A stretch of 41,165 nucleotides of DNA from Hyphomicrobiales bacterium (GCA_003135415.1 PLBP01000024.1:1-41165), one strand, 5' to 3'; shown: positions 1-10,265, counted from the first letter of the stretch. The notes: generated from the letters alone by a model not told the origin. Numbers and translations: made by a program.

Positions 1-105
1 CTGCCGAAATTCCGCAAGGTGATGCCGGTCGAATACCGCCGTGCGCTCGCCGAGCTCAAGGCGCAGGAAGAGGCAGAGAAGCCTCGCCTCGCAGCCGGTG
101 CCTAA
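1..105 (+). CDS. gltB: glutamate synthase large subunit, C-terminal end (partial)
   Basis: The first frame is open from base 1 and ends in TAA after 34 codons; the tail reads [19 protein letters not shown] and then a charged, Ala-rich end. The wording [11 protein letters not shown] is typical of the extreme C-terminus of the NADPH-dependent glutamate synthase alpha chain. The small subunit gltD starts five bases after this stop, the normal gltBD order. Together the two chains make glutamate from glutamine and 2-oxoglutarate in the cytoplasm. Only the tail is in the window, so no catalytic residue can be checked and the call leans partly on the neighbour. Confidence 0.85.
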   Translation: MPKFRKVMPVEYRRALAELKAQEEAEKPRLAAGA

Positions 106-110
106 GACCT

Positions 111-1529
<1,419 letters not shown>

Positions 1530-1530
1530 G

Positions 1531-2775
1531 TTAGCGCGGTGCCGTTGGTTTGGCTGGCGCCGCCTTCGCCTTCGAACCGGGAAGAGATTCTTGCACCGCT
1601 GCATCGGGCGGCGGCCAGCGAAAATCGTCGGCGCGCCCGGCAACGGGCTCGGCCGGAATTCCCTCGACCAACGTCCGCGCGGCAACCGGATCGGCGACGG
1701 GCCCTCTCGTGGGGACAGCGCTGACATCGCCGCCCGCAAGCGGGCCGGAAAGCGACGCCGGCTGGGTCAGCGATAGAACCGGGCCGGCGACAGGGCGCAC
1801 GGCAGGCGCCACCGGTACCTGTCCGGGTTGCACCGCCGCCGAAGGCGGGGGTTCCGGCACCGTGTCGCGCGGAATCGAAGGACTTGCTCCGGGACGGGAA
1901 TCGAACAGGCGGATCAGCTCACGCTCGACATAATGCGCGAGCTTGCGCTGACCCGCCTTGGTGAAGTGGATGCCGTCGGCCGCGCGCAGGCGCCGGATCT
2001 GTCCGTCGAGCGCGGCACCGCTTGCCATGAAGTCCCCGCTCTCGGTGATGAACCCGTCCCACACATCGACGTAATAGCCGCCCACCTTGCGCGTGCGTTC
2101 GGCCAGAATCTCGTTGAGATAGACCACGTCGGTCGACAGTTTCGGGTTGCGCATTGAAGGCATGCCGACGACGAAGATCGGGACGTTCTTGTCCTTCAAT
2201 TTAACGAGGAAGTCCTCAATGCGCTTGCCGTACAATTCCCGCCAACGGTCGGTGCGGAATTCATACGCTCCCTGGTCGTCGCGCAAGGGCTGGCGGTCGT
2301 TCACCCCCAACATCACGACGAGCGCCGTGACCTTCTCCTTGGCAAGGAGCGCGGGCGCCTGCCCGACCCAGTCGTAAAAATCGCCGCGCACGAAGCCCGA
2401 ATTCGTCTTCGTTTTTCTGGAAACCGCGACCTCAGGCCGATCGTTCACGAAGGCGTCGGCAAGGCCTTGCGCAATCTGCTCGGCCATCACGTCGCCGAAC
2501 ACGAGAATGTATTCGCTGGCGGCGATCATCCGCAGGCTGTCGGCTTCCGCGCTCGAGCCGTAGATGATTCCGGTGGGCTGGTCCGAAGGCGGCGCAACGA
2601 TGATCCGGCGCGGAGGCGGCGCTTCGCTGTTGGGAAAGTTAAACAACGAGCGCTCCCGCCGGAATGGATCGCGCAGGAAGAAAAAGCGATCGTCGCGCTG
2701 CGCGGCGGCCTCATTGGCGAAGCCCGCAAGGAAAGCGGCTCCCAGGAGAAAAGTTAGGAAAGGGGCTCGGACCAT
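1531..2775 (-). CDS. secreted SGNH-hydrolase-like protein, DUF459 family
   Basis: I start this 414-residue protein at the ATG at 2775, because it places a clean signal peptide ([20 protein letters not shown], cleavage near AAAQ) at the N-terminus; the frame is open further upstream without one. The core (about 90-290) has SGNH-type blocks: FGDVM near 93-97 where GDS would hold the nucleophile, LGVND near 156-160, and DGIH near 267-270 with the catalytic Asp-His pair. The usual nucleophile Ser is replaced by Val in the GDV block, as I recall for DUF459, so esterase activity is uncertain. The last 120 residues are Pro/Ala/Val-rich and probably disordered. Probable site is the periplasm; a role in envelope polysaccharide or peptidoglycan acylation is only inference. 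Confidence 0.85.
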   Translation of the reverse strand: MVRAPFLTFLLGAAFLAGFANEAAAQRDDRFFFLRDPFRRERSLFNFPNSEAPPPRRIIVAPPSDQPTGIIYGSSAEADSLRMIAASEYILVFGDVMAEQIAQGLADAFVNDRPEVAVSRKTKTNSGFVRGDFYDWVGQAPALLAKEKVTALVVMLGVNDRQPLRDDQGAYEFRTDRWRELYGKRIEDFLVKLKDKNVPIFVVGMPSMRNPKLSTDVVYLNEILAERTRKVGGYYVDVWDGFITESGDFMASGAALDGQIRRLRAADGIHFTKAGQRKLAHYVERELIRLFDSRPGASPSIPRDTVPEPPPSAAVQPGQVPVAPAVRPVAGPVLSLTQPASLSGPLAGGDVSAVPTRGPVADPVAARTLVEGIPAEPVAGRADDFRWPPPDAAVQESLPGSKAKAAPAKPTAPR

Positions 2776-2874
2776 GGCGCGCCTTACGCTCGGTGACCCG
2801 CCAGCGATGACCGAGTTTCGCGGCCATTTCAAGACTTTTTCAAAAGGCCCGCCCCACGCGGCCTCGCGGCGGGA

Positions 2875-4074
2875 TCAGCGGGCGCGCCGCAAGCGGTCGA
2901 GCAGCTTCCCGCTCGCGAAGCCGTCGGGCACGAGCCCTGCGCGCGACTGAAAATCGCGCAGTGCCGCGCGCGTGCGCGGGCCGAGATTGCCGTCATTGTC
3001 CCCGACGTCGTATCCGAGCGTCGCGAGCCGCTCTTGCATCTCGAAGCGCTCGCTCCGCGTGAGCGCGCCTTGGTCGCGCGGCCAGGGCTGCACGAACGGG
3101 CCGCCGCCCCGCATGCGATCGGCCAAATGACCGATCGCCAGCGCATAGGCCTCCGCCGGATTATATTTCATGATCACCCGAAAATTATCGATCATGAGGA
3201 AAGCGGGTCCGCCCACCCCCGCGGGCGTTGTGAGGAAGGCGGCATCGCTGGAGCGCGGAAATGGTTTATCGCCCGCGCGCTTGATGCCGAGCGCTTCCCA
3301 CTCCTTGATCGTCTTTCGGACCGAGCGGTCGGCGAGCATAAAATTGAAACCCGCCGGCACGATCACCTCGTAGCCCCAGCTCGACCCCGCATGCCAGCCG
3401 TCGCGCTTCAGATTGTTGGCGGTGGACGCCAGCAGGTCGGGAATCGAATCGACGACGTTCTTCCGGCCATCGCCGTCGAAATCGACGGCGTAGCGCTTGA
3501 AAGAAGTCGGCATGAACTGGGTCGGCCCAAAGGCGCCCGCCCAGGAGCCTTTCAGATGCTCGGCGGGAACGTCGCCGTGTTCGATAATTTCGAGCGTGGA
3601 AAGAAACTCCTCGCGGAAATAACTTTGCCGCCGACCGATGCAAGCATGCGTCGCGGTCGATTGCACCACCGGGCGCTCACCACCCTGCGTGCCGAAATTC
3701 GATTCGATTCCCCAGATCGCGGTCAGAATGTAGCGGTCGACCCCATAGGTTTTTTCGACGGCATCGAACGCCGCGCGATTTTGCGCAACAGCGATCCTGC
3801 CGGTGGCGATCCGGTTATCGTTCACGAGATCGTCGAGATAATCCCAGATCGGCTTCTCGAACTCGGGCTGCCGGTCGAGAAGATCCATGATCTTGAGATC
3901 GGGCACGAGCCCGCGCCTCGCCGCGTCGAAGGTGCGGCGCGAAATGCCGCGATGCGCGGCCTGCGGCCACAAGGATTCGAGGCAACGATCGAAATTGGAC
4001 GCAGCGGAAGCGATCGCCTCCGGCGTCATCAAGGGATGAGACGGACTGCCAGCGGCCCGCGCCGATTGAGGCAC
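2875..4074 (-). CDS. lytic murein transglycosylase, MltB type, with PG-binding domain (signal peptide split off by a stop codon)
   Basis: The 399 residues from a GTG codon cover a complete SLT/MltB catalytic domain (about 28-330) and a C-terminal peptidoglycan-binding domain (about 342-399, with LGYDVGDNDGNLGPRTRAAL). The catalytic glutamate lies in GIESNFG (E124) and the GAFGPTQFMP motif follows at 180-189. Such enzymes cleave glycan strands to 1,6-anhydro-muropeptides in the periplasm, so they need an export signal. None is present from this GTG, which also lacks a convincing ribosome site. Reading upstream in the same frame gives nine more codons, then TAG at 4102-4104, then a good signal peptide starting at 4233. 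The natural gene is therefore probably 2875-4233, interrupted once. Either it is a recent pseudogene or the sequence holds an error. Confidence 0.85.
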   Translation of the reverse strand: MPQSARAAGSPSHPLMTPEAIASAASNFDRCLESLWPQAAHRGISRRTFDAARRGLVPDLKIMDLLDRQPEFEKPIWDYLDDLVNDNRIATGRIAVAQNRAAFDAVEKTYGVDRYILTAIWGIESNFGTQGGERPVVQSTATHACIGRRQSYFREEFLSTLEIIEHGDVPAEHLKGSWAGAFGPTQFMPTSFKRYAVDFDGDGRKNVVDSIPDLLASTANNLKRDGWHAGSSWGYEVIVPAGFNFMLADRSVRKTIKEWEALGIKRAGDKPFPRSSDAAFLTTPAGVGGPAFLMIDNFRVIMKYNPAEAYALAIGHLADRMRGGGPFVQPWPRDQGALTRSERFEMQERLATLGYDVGDNDGNLGPRTRAALRDFQSRAGLVPDGFASGKLLDRLRRAR

Positions 4075-4101
4075 ATTTCCCGTGATGACAGCTTGGTAGC
4101 G

Positions 4102-4233
4102 CTAATCGTTCTCGCTCTGCGGCAACGCGGGCGCGAGCGGCACCGAGACCGCGAGAAAAATTCCGCCGAGCAGGGCGTTCCGCCGCCGGTGCGAACCACC
4201 TTGATGGGCGATCTTCCGCTTCCGTTCCATCAT
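4102..4233 (-). other. 43-codon signal-peptide ORF, in frame with the lytic transglycosylase
   Basis: Beginning at an ATG at 4233 (a second ATG follows), this frame encodes a basic stretch (MMERKRKIAHQ...HRRR), a hydrophobic core (NALLGGIFLAVSVPLAPAL) and a polar end (PQSEND), then TAG. That is the plan of a Sec signal peptide. A purine-rich GGGATCGGG lies just before the ATG. The frame continues without shift into the transglycosylase body, so this is most simply the missing export signal of that enzyme. A stand-alone 43-residue protein is possible but less likely. Confidence 0.6.
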
Positions 4234-4299
4234 CCCGATCCCATAAGGTTGCACTTTCAAGCGCAATCAGGCCGGAAATATGATTCCGGCGGCGGCCGC

Positions 4300-5850
4300 T
4301 CAGCGCTGCAGGCGCAATCCGATCATCACGATGTTGGCCGTATAGTTATTGTCGGGAACATTCGAATTCAAACGCTCCTGCCGCAACTCGCCGTGGAGCG
4401 CCAGCGAGCGATTGAAGTAGTAGGTCAAGGCCGCGCCATACGTGAAGCGGTCGTCGGTGCGGCCGATGCCACGATACTCGTCGACGCCGTAGCTCGCGAA
4501 AGCGGATCCGATGAGCCACCGCCTGAAGGCATGGTCGACGATGACCTTCGCTTCGTGCGTGAACACGCCCGAGGCATTCGTGAGCGTGCTTTCGCCGATG
4601 GTGGAGGTGACGTTGAGCGTCACTTTGGTCAGCGCCGTCGCCTTCCATATCAACGAGGAATCGACCATCAGTCCCGAAATATTCGGAAGCGTCGGATCGT
4701 CGTAAGTCCGGCGCCCATAGCCGATCGATGCCTCGCCGGTGATGACCTCCGGCCGGTTGAAGGCGATGCCGACATCCGCCTTCATGCCGTCCGAGCCGCG
4801 GCGGACGCCGAAAGAGTCGATCGTATGATCGAAAACACGCGTATCGATCGAGGCCTCCACGAACGGCCTCACGCCGCCGGTCACCTCGTAGCTGCCGCGC
4901 AGCCTGGTCGAATAGGTGTTGTAATTGCTATCGGAGAGATCGAGCACGCCGCCACCGATCAAGTCCGCGTTTTGATACATATTGCGCTCGTAGCCGCCGT
5001 AAAGCCCGAGTTCGAAGCGATTGAACGCCTGCACCACCCCGGCGGTGCTGCCGAGGGTATAGATATTCGGCGGCCGTTTCGCACCGGTGACGGAATCGGC
5101 GGTGCCGGCGCTTTGCGTCGCGAGCGCCGCTGTTTCCATAAGCTCGATGCGCGTCGTCTTGGTGACATCGATCCGCCCGCGCACGACTGCCGCGGCATCA
5201 GGACGGTCATTGTGATCGACGTCGGTATAATGCGTGAAGGAGCCGCGGAGGTCGACCGAGAGCTCGTGACGCGACCAATCTGATTTCGCGCTTAACTCGG
5301 ACTTCACCGTAGTGAAAGCCGAGCCCGGCCCATTCTGCACGCGCAATGGATTGTCGTCATAGCCGGTCAAAATATCGATGCTCGGCTTCAACAAGAAGGC
5401 GCCCTCGCGAACCCCCACCGGCCCGAAAGGCTCCTCTTCCTCCCTCGTGCGCTTCAAAGGCCCCGCCGTGGAGGGAATGGCCCCCGTGATGATGCCGGTC
5501 GCGACATTTTCTCGTTGCGCGCGATCCTGAATGCGCGCTGCCGGCCGCGCGGCGGTTTGCGCCAAGGCGGTGTCCGGTTTTTTCTTCTTGCGATGCTTCA
5601 AGCGATACTGCGCTTGCTCCGCCGAGACGAAGCCGGTGTCGCCGGCGCCGGAAGCGGGCGGCGCACCGAAGGTCTGGTCGCCCGATTTGGAAAGTTGAGT
5701 GCTCTTGCCTCCGCTCGCGGACAGCGTCGAGCGCAAGCCCATGCGCGCAAGGCCGTCTCCCTCGCCCTCCGCGAAGGCGAAGGCCGCGCATAGCAAAAGC
5801 ACGAGCGCTGCAACGGCGCTCGATCGTCCGGGTCGTGAATGGCGCGGCAC
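4300..5850 (-). CDS. outer-membrane beta-barrel protein, BBP2_2-like
   Basis: This 516-residue protein starts at a GTG, the only option before an upstream in-frame stop. It has a signal peptide (core AVAALVLLLCAAFAFA), a low-complexity linker of about 120 residues with a KHRKKKK patch, and from about 150 onward alternating strands of the type seen in the putative beta-barrel porin 2 family (LKPSIDILTGYDDNPLR near the barrel start, YGAALTYYFNRSLALHGEL near the end). It closes with VMIGLRLQR, an alternating terminal strand typical of outer-membrane proteins, though ending in Arg rather than Phe. The family often sits with exopolysaccharide or capsule genes; here kdsD lies divergently. Substrate is unknown. 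It precedes the transglycosylase by 66 bases on the same strand. Confidence 0.8.
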   Translation of the reverse strand: MPRHSRPGRSSAVAALVLLLCAAFAFAEGEGDGLARMGLRSTLSASGGKSTQLSKSGDQTFGAPPASGAGDTGFVSAEQAQYRLKHRKKKKPDTALAQTAARPAARIQDRAQRENVATGIITGAIPSTAGPLKRTREEEEPFGPVGVREGAFLLKPSIDILTGYDDNPLRVQNGPGSAFTTVKSELSAKSDWSRHELSVDLRGSFTHYTDVDHNDRPDAAAVVRGRIDVTKTTRIELMETAALATQSAGTADSVTGAKRPPNIYTLGSTAGVVQAFNRFELGLYGGYERNMYQNADLIGGGVLDLSDSNYNTYSTRLRGSYEVTGGVRPFVEASIDTRVFDHTIDSFGVRRGSDGMKADVGIAFNRPEVITGEASIGYGRRTYDDPTLPNISGLMVDSSLIWKATALTKVTLNVTSTIGESTLTNASGVFTHEAKVIVDHAFRRWLIGSAFASYGVDEYRGIGRTDDRFTYGAALTYYFNRSLALHGELRQERLNSNVPDNNYTANIVMIGLRLQR

Positions 5851-5992
5851 CGTCGGGGCTCTTCACTCGTTCGTATGGTTAATGAAGGTAAAATGCGCAT
5901 GGTTAACGGACCCTTGTTCCTCCGCCGGGGTCGCCTCCCCCCTTTGGCCGTGCTAGGAAAACCGCCCTTGAGGGACAGTGTGGGGTTGGTTC

Positions 5993-7000
5993 ATGGCCGG
6001 CGCGAAAAGCCGCAAAGCCGCTGATATGGGAACTTCCTCCGAACTCGTCCGGTCCGCCCTGCGGACGCTGGAAACGGAAGCCGCGGGACTCGCGGCGCTC
6101 TCCGCGGCGATCAATACCGGCCTTGCGGAAGTCTTCGTCACGGCGGTCGAGAAGATCCGTGCGGCGAGCGGCCGTGTGATCGTCACCGGCATGGGCAAGA
6201 GCGGTCATATCGGCCGCAAGATCGCGGCCACCTTCGCCTCGACCGGCACGCCCGCTTATTTCGTGCATCCAGGCGAAGCGAGCCACGGCGATCTCGGCAT
6301 GATTACGCGCGACGACGTAATCGTCGCGCTCTCTTGGTCGGGCGAAACCGGCGAATTGCGCGACCTCATCGAATACGCCAAGCGCTTCCGCGTCGCGCTG
6401 ATCGCGGTCACCTCGAATGCGGAATCGACGTTAGCCGAGGCCGCCGACGTTCTATTGCTGTTGCCACAAGCGACCGAGGCGTGCCCGCTCGGTCTCGCAC
6501 CCACAACCTCGACGCTCATTCAACTCGCGCTCGGTGACGCGCTTGCAGTCGCGCTGTTCGAAAGTCACGGCTTCACCGCGTTCGATTTCAAGGCGCTGCA
6601 TCCCGGCGGCAAGCTCGGGGCAAGCCTCACCTTCGTGCGCGACGTCATGCATAAAATGGAGTCGACACCGCTCGTGCGCGACGGCTCGGGCATGAATGAC
6701 GCGATCATCGAGATGACGTCGAAAGGCTTCGGCTGTGTCGGTATCGTGGACGCCGACGGCACGCTGATTGGGGTCATCACCGACGGCGATTTGCGCCGTC
6801 ACATGAGCGACAATCTGATGTCGCGCTCCGTCGACGACATCATGTCGAGAAAACCGAAGACGGTGCGGCCCGATCAACTCGCGGGTGAGGCGCTCGGACA
6901 GATGAATGCGTTCAAGGTCAACGCTCTGTTCGTGGTGGAAGCAAACAAGCCCGTCGGGCTGGTGCGCGTCCACGAGTTGCTGCGCATCGGCGTCGCCTGA
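5993..7000 (+). CDS. kdsD: D-arabinose-5-phosphate isomerase, KpsF/GutQ family
   Basis: It interconverts ribulose-5-phosphate and arabinose-5-phosphate, the first step to KDO for lipopolysaccharide, in the cytoplasm. Seen in the 335-residue protein: a SIS sugar-isomerase domain (about 30-180) with TGMGKSGHIG near 65-74 and HPGEASHGDLG near 92-102, then two CBS modules (about 210-335; VRDVMHKMES and VDDIMSRKPK begin each). Length and order match the family. I chose the ATG at 5993, preceded by TGGGGT at good spacing. A GTG at 5978 and an ATG at 6026 are in-frame alternatives. The gene is divergent from the barrel protein, so a shared 140-base promoter region may link LPS and outer-membrane protein expression; that link is inference. 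Confidence 0.93.
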   Translation: MAGAKSRKAADMGTSSELVRSALRTLETEAAGLAALSAAINTGLAEVFVTAVEKIRAASGRVIVTGMGKSGHIGRKIAATFASTGTPAYFVHPGEASHGDLGMITRDDVIVALSWSGETGELRDLIEYAKRFRVALIAVTSNAESTLAEAADVLLLLPQATEACPLGLAPTTSTLIQLALGDALAVALFESHGFTAFDFKALHPGGKLGASLTFVRDVMHKMESTPLVRDGSGMNDAIIEMTSKGFGCVGIVDADGTLIGVITDGDLRRHMSDNLMSRSVDDIMSRKPKTVRPDQLAGEALGQMNAFKVNALFVVEANKPVGLVRVHELLRIGVA

Positions 7001-7050
7001 GCGCATGATCCCCGAAAATCGGAACCCGATTTTCGGAAAGGATCATGCGC
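7001..7050. repeat. 50-bp intergenic palindrome, GCGCATGATCC type
   Basis: Directly after the kdsD stop, GCGCATGATC (7001-7010) pairs with GATCATGCGC (7041-7050), and CGAAAATCGG pairs with CCGATTTTCG inside, leaving a tiny loop. The long near-perfect hairpin stands between the convergent kdsD and hemH genes. Elements with these ends recur in many Hyphomicrobiales genomes, from memory, so this is probably one copy of a dispersed repeat. It could also end transcription from both sides, although there is no clear T-run. Confidence 0.75.
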
Positions 7051-7091
7051 CGCGAAAAATGTTAGGCCACGCATTGATTTAATTTCCGCCT

Positions 7092-8093
7092 TCAAATCCA
7101 TCCAGCGAGTTCGCGCTCGACAAGGCCCTGGATCAGGCGCATTCCGCGCTCGGAATCGTTGAGACAAGAAATGGCGGCAAAGCGCTCGCCGCCGGCATGC
7201 CGGAAGATTTCGGCGTTCTCCCCCGCGATTTCCTCGAGCGTCTCCAGGCAATCGGCCGAAAAGCCGGGTGTCACAACGGCGAGATTCTTGACCCCCGATT
7301 GCGCGAGCGCCCGCACCGTTTCATCGGTCGCGGGCTTGAGCCATTCGGCGCGCCCGAAGCGCGATTGAAACGTGAGGCGAAACTTGCCCTCATCGAGCTT
7401 TAGCCGCTCGCGCAAGAGGCGCGCCGTCTCGGCACATTGGCTTTCGTAGGGGTCGCCTTTTCGCACGTATTCCGCCGGTATCCCGTGAAAGGAGGCGAGC
7501 ACGACTTCCGGCTTCCAGGAAAGCTTCGCGAGGTCCTCCTCCACTGAGGACGCGACCGCCTCGATATAGGCCGCCTCGTCGAAATAGGGCGGCACAAAGC
7601 GCAACGTGGGTTGGCGGCGAACCTTGGCGAGCGCCTCGGAAACCTTGTCGGCCACGCTTGCTGTCGTCGCCGCCGCATATTGCGGATAGAGCGGGACGAT
7701 CAGGATACGCTCGCAGCTCTTCTTCTGCAGCACTTCGAGGCGCGAAGGGATCGACGGATTTCCGTAGCGCATGGCCCAATCGACCGCGATGCGCCGGTCG
7801 CCAGTGAAATGCGCAGCGAGTTTCTCGGCCTGCGCACGCGTGATCGTCTTCAGCGGCGATTCCTTGCGCTCCCGATTCCAGATCTTGTCGTAGTCGCGGC
7901 CCTTGCGCGCGGGGCGAACCGGCAGAATGACGCAATTGAGCGCGAACCACCACAGCACGCGGTTGGTCTCGATCACCCTCAGGTCGGAGAGAAATTCCTT
8001 GAGGTAGCGTCGCATCGACCAATAATCGGTCGCGTCGGGCGTACCCAAATTCACCAGCAGGACGCCGATGCCCGCGGAATCTTTCCGATCCAT
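7092..8093 (-). CDS. hemH: ferrochelatase
   Basis: This enzyme inserts ferrous iron into protoporphyrin IX, the last step of haem b synthesis, at the inner face of the cytoplasmic membrane. The 333-residue product opens with GVLLVNLGTPDATD and carries the family signatures VDWAMRYGNP, LYPQYAAATTASV and ASFHGIPAEYV, the last with the metal-site histidine; TPGFSADCLETLEEIA follows with the conserved acidic residues. The ATG at 8093 is chosen because homology begins within ten residues of it; the open frame runs about 430 bases further upstream but that part is out-of-frame sequence of the next gene. It is the last gene of the long minus-strand block, 44 bases below the PaaK-like gene, and may share its transcript without sharing its function. 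Confidence 0.96.
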   Translation of the reverse strand: MDRKDSAGIGVLLVNLGTPDATDYWSMRRYLKEFLSDLRVIETNRVLWWFALNCVILPVRPARKGRDYDKIWNRERKESPLKTITRAQAEKLAAHFTGDRRIAVDWAMRYGNPSIPSRLEVLQKKSCERILIVPLYPQYAAATTASVADKVSEALAKVRRQPTLRFVPPYFDEAAYIEAVASSVEEDLAKLSWKPEVVLASFHGIPAEYVRKGDPYESQCAETARLLRERLKLDEGKFRLTFQSRFGRAEWLKPATDETVRALAQSGVKNLAVVTPGFSADCLETLEEIAGENAEIFRHAGGERFAAISCLNDSERGMRLIQGLVERELAGWI

Positions 8094-8137
8094 ACCGTGG
8101 GTATGGCTTGTGCGAAAAGAGGCGTCAATCGCGGCGG

Positions 8138-9370
8138 TTATTTCGCCGCGCGCTCGTCGGAAATGACCTTGCCGTCGTTCGGCAGTGAGCCGAGCACCGC
8201 AAACTCGACCTTCCCCTTGAGCTTGGTGATCGTCTGCAAGCTCGCCGCGACGTCGCCCGCAAGCGCGGCATCGGCCTTCGCCGTCTCGGCGCGCAAGGTC
8301 ATCGCGTCCTGTTCGCCCTCGCGCGTGACCACGAGCCGCAGGCGCTTCAATTCCGGATGACGCTTGGCGATCTCGGCGATCTGCTCGGGGCGGACGAACA
8401 TGCCTTTCACCTTCGTCGTCTGATCGGCGCGCCCCATCCAGCCCGCAATGCGCATGTTGCTGCGCCCGCAAGGCGAGCGCCCCAAGAGCACCGCCGTGAG
8501 ATCGCCGAGCGCGAGCCGGATCCATGGGTGCTGCGGATTGAACGAGGTCACCACCGCCTCACCGACATCGCCCTCCGGCACCGGATCGCCGGTGCCGGGA
8601 CGCACGATTTCCACAAGCACGTCCTCACTCACCACCAGGCCCTCGCGCGCCGCGGTTTCATAGGCGATAACGCCGAGATCGGCGGTGGCATAGGACTGAT
8701 AGGCGTCGATCCCGCGCGCCTTGATTTCCGCCTGCAGCGACGGCGGGAAGGCAGCACCCGAGACAAGCGCCTTCTTGATCGAGGAGGCATCGCGGCCCGC
8801 GACCTTCGCCGCGTCGAGCAAAATTTTTAAAAAATCGGGCGTGCCCGTATAGGCAACCGGCTTCAGATGCTCGATGAGGTCGAGCTGCTGCTCGGTATTG
8901 CCGGGGCCGGCCGGAATCACCACGCAACCGAGCGAGCGCGCGCCGCTGTCGAGAATGAATCCTCCCGGCACGAGATGATAGGAAAACGTGTTGAGGACGA
9001 TATCACCCGCCCGAAAGCCCGCCGCGAACAGTGAGCGCGCCGAGCGCCAGGGATCGGCGGTCGCGGCCTCGGGCTCGTAAATCGGGCCGGGCGAAGTGAA
9101 GAGCCGGCCGAAATCCGAAATCGGATGCGACAGAAAACCGGCGAAGGGTGGATCATTTTTCTGCATCCCCGGCAGCTCGGATTTGCGCAGTACCGGCAAT
9201 TTTGCGAGCGCCGCCCGGCTTGTCATCGATTTCGCGTCGACGCCGGCGAGATGCGCCGCCCAAGCCGGCGCCTTCATCGCGCCCGCGACCAGCGCGGGGA
9301 GCCTCATCAGGAGATCGCGCTCGCGCGCCGCGGGCTCGCGCGTTTCCAATTGATCATAGTGATCGGCCAT
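8138..9370 (-). CDS. PaaK-like acyl/aryl-CoA ligase family protein with altered ATP loop
   Basis: The 410-residue protein has the plan of phenylacetate-CoA ligases: an N-terminal helical part, a region near 88-100 where the ATP loop lies, RLALGDLTAVL near 290 matching the usual YRTGD segment, and GRADQTTKVKGMFVRPEQI near 312-330 matching GRxDDMLxxxG.xxxPxxIE at the C-terminal domain hinge. Where PaaK has SSGTTG this protein has TSPGPIYEP (92-100), so the Ser/Thr/Gly-rich phosphate loop is lost. I recall similar proteins encoded beside branched-chain-type ABC transporters in Hyphomicrobiales. It follows livF by 21 bases and is probably co-transcribed. It may activate the transported acid, or bind rather than activate it; the substrate is unknown. 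Confidence 0.82.
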   Translation of the reverse strand: MADHYDQLETREPAARERDLLMRLPALVAGAMKAPAWAAHLAGVDAKSMTSRAALAKLPVLRKSELPGMQKNDPPFAGFLSHPISDFGRLFTSPGPIYEPEAATADPWRSARSLFAAGFRAGDIVLNTFSYHLVPGGFILDSGARSLGCVVIPAGPGNTEQQLDLIEHLKPVAYTGTPDFLKILLDAAKVAGRDASSIKKALVSGAAFPPSLQAEIKARGIDAYQSYATADLGVIAYETAAREGLVVSEDVLVEIVRPGTGDPVPEGDVGEAVVTSFNPQHPWIRLALGDLTAVLLGRSPCGRSNMRIAGWMGRADQTTKVKGMFVRPEQIAEIAKRHPELKRLRLVVTREGEQDAMTLRAETAKADAALAGDVAASLQTITKLKGKVEFAVLGSLPNDGKVISDERAAK

Positions 9371-9391
9371 CGCTCGGCGCTCTTCGGCTCT

Positions 9392-10231
9392 TCAAGCAAG
9401 CCAGCGCTTGCGGCGCTTGTAATGCTTGACGTTCCGGAAGGAGCGGCGGCCGCTTTCGCCGACGCCGAGATAGAATTCCTTCACGTCCTCGTTCTCGCGC
9501 AGCGCCTTCGCCTCACCGTCGAGCACGACACGGCCGCTCTCGAGAATGTAGCCGTAAGCGGCGTATTTCAGCGCCATGTTGGTGTTCTGCTCGGCGAGCA
9601 GGAACGAAACGCCCTCCTGCTGGTTGAGCCGCTTCACGATCTCGAAGATTTCCTCGACAATCTGCGGCGCCAACCCCATCGACGGCTCGTCCAGGAGGAT
9701 CATTTTCGGCTTCGACATCAGCGCGCGGCCGAGCGCGCACATTTGTTGCTCGCCGCCGGAAGTATAGCCCGCGAGCGAATTCTTGCGCTGACCGATGCGG
9801 GGAAAATAGGAATAGACGAGATCGAGGTCGCGCCGGATCGCAACGCGCCCGTCGGGCCGGGTGAAGGCGCCGGTCAACAGATTCTCCTCGATCGTGAGAT
9901 GCGCGAAGCATTCGCGTCCCTCCATGACCTGGATGCAGCCGCGGCGCACGAGCTCGTTCGGCGATTGGCGGTGGATCTCCATGCCGTCAAAATGGATCGA
10001 GCCCTTGCTCACTTCGCCGCGCTCGGCATGCAGAAGATTGGAAATGGCCTTGAGTGTCGTGGTCTTGCCGGCGCCGTTGGCGCCGAGAAGTGCCACGATG
10101 CCGCCGCGCGGCACATGCAGCGAAACGCCTTTCAACACGAGGATCACGTGGTCGTAGATGACCTCGATATTGTTCACCGAAAGAATGCGTTCGGCGGCGA
10201 CGATAGGTGCTGCGGCGGGAGCTTTATTCAT
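9392..10231 (-). CDS. livF: branched-chain-type ABC transporter ATP-binding protein, LivF-like
   Basis: This is one of the two ATPases of a HAAT-family importer (LivF type). The 279 residues include Walker A GANGAGKTT (50-58), the signature SGGEQQ (158-163), Walker B ILLDE (178-182), and a Lys/Arg-rich tail (RNVKHYKRRKRWLA) somewhat longer than in the E. coli protein. The ATG at 10231 is preferred over an upstream alternative start 48 bases earlier because GAGGATAAGG precedes it. It lies downstream of the binding protein, separated by a strong stem-loop, and 21 bases before the PaaK-like gene. The importer's second ATPase, LivG, sits at the far end of the cluster. Confidence 0.93.
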   Translation of the reverse strand: MNKAPAAAPIVAAERILSVNNIEVIYDHVILVLKGVSLHVPRGGIVALLGANGAGKTTTLKAISNLLHAERGEVSKGSIHFDGMEIHRQSPNELVRRGCIQVMEGRECFAHLTIEENLLTGAFTRPDGRVAIRRDLDLVYSYFPRIGQRKNSLAGYTSGGEQQMCALGRALMSKPKMILLDEPSMGLAPQIVEEIFEIVKRLNQQEGVSFLLAEQNTNMALKYAAYGYILESGRVVLDGEAKALRENEDVKEFYLGVGESGRRSFRNVKHYKRRKRWLA

Positions 10232-10265
10232 GACCTTATCCTCGATTCCCAGGATCGAATACGAT

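Noticed and set aside
3034-5283. A 749-codon plus-strand open frame spanning the transglycosylase and barrel genes
   Set aside because: It is antisense to two recognisable genes, runs through their gap, has an Arg/His/Ala-heavy composition typical of complementary frames in GC-rich DNA, and shows no domain.
8094-8525. A 144-residue N-terminal extension of ferrochelatase
   Set aside because: The extension is another frame of the PaaK-like gene, low-complexity Arg/Ala/Gly, and ferrochelatase homology begins right at ATG 8093.
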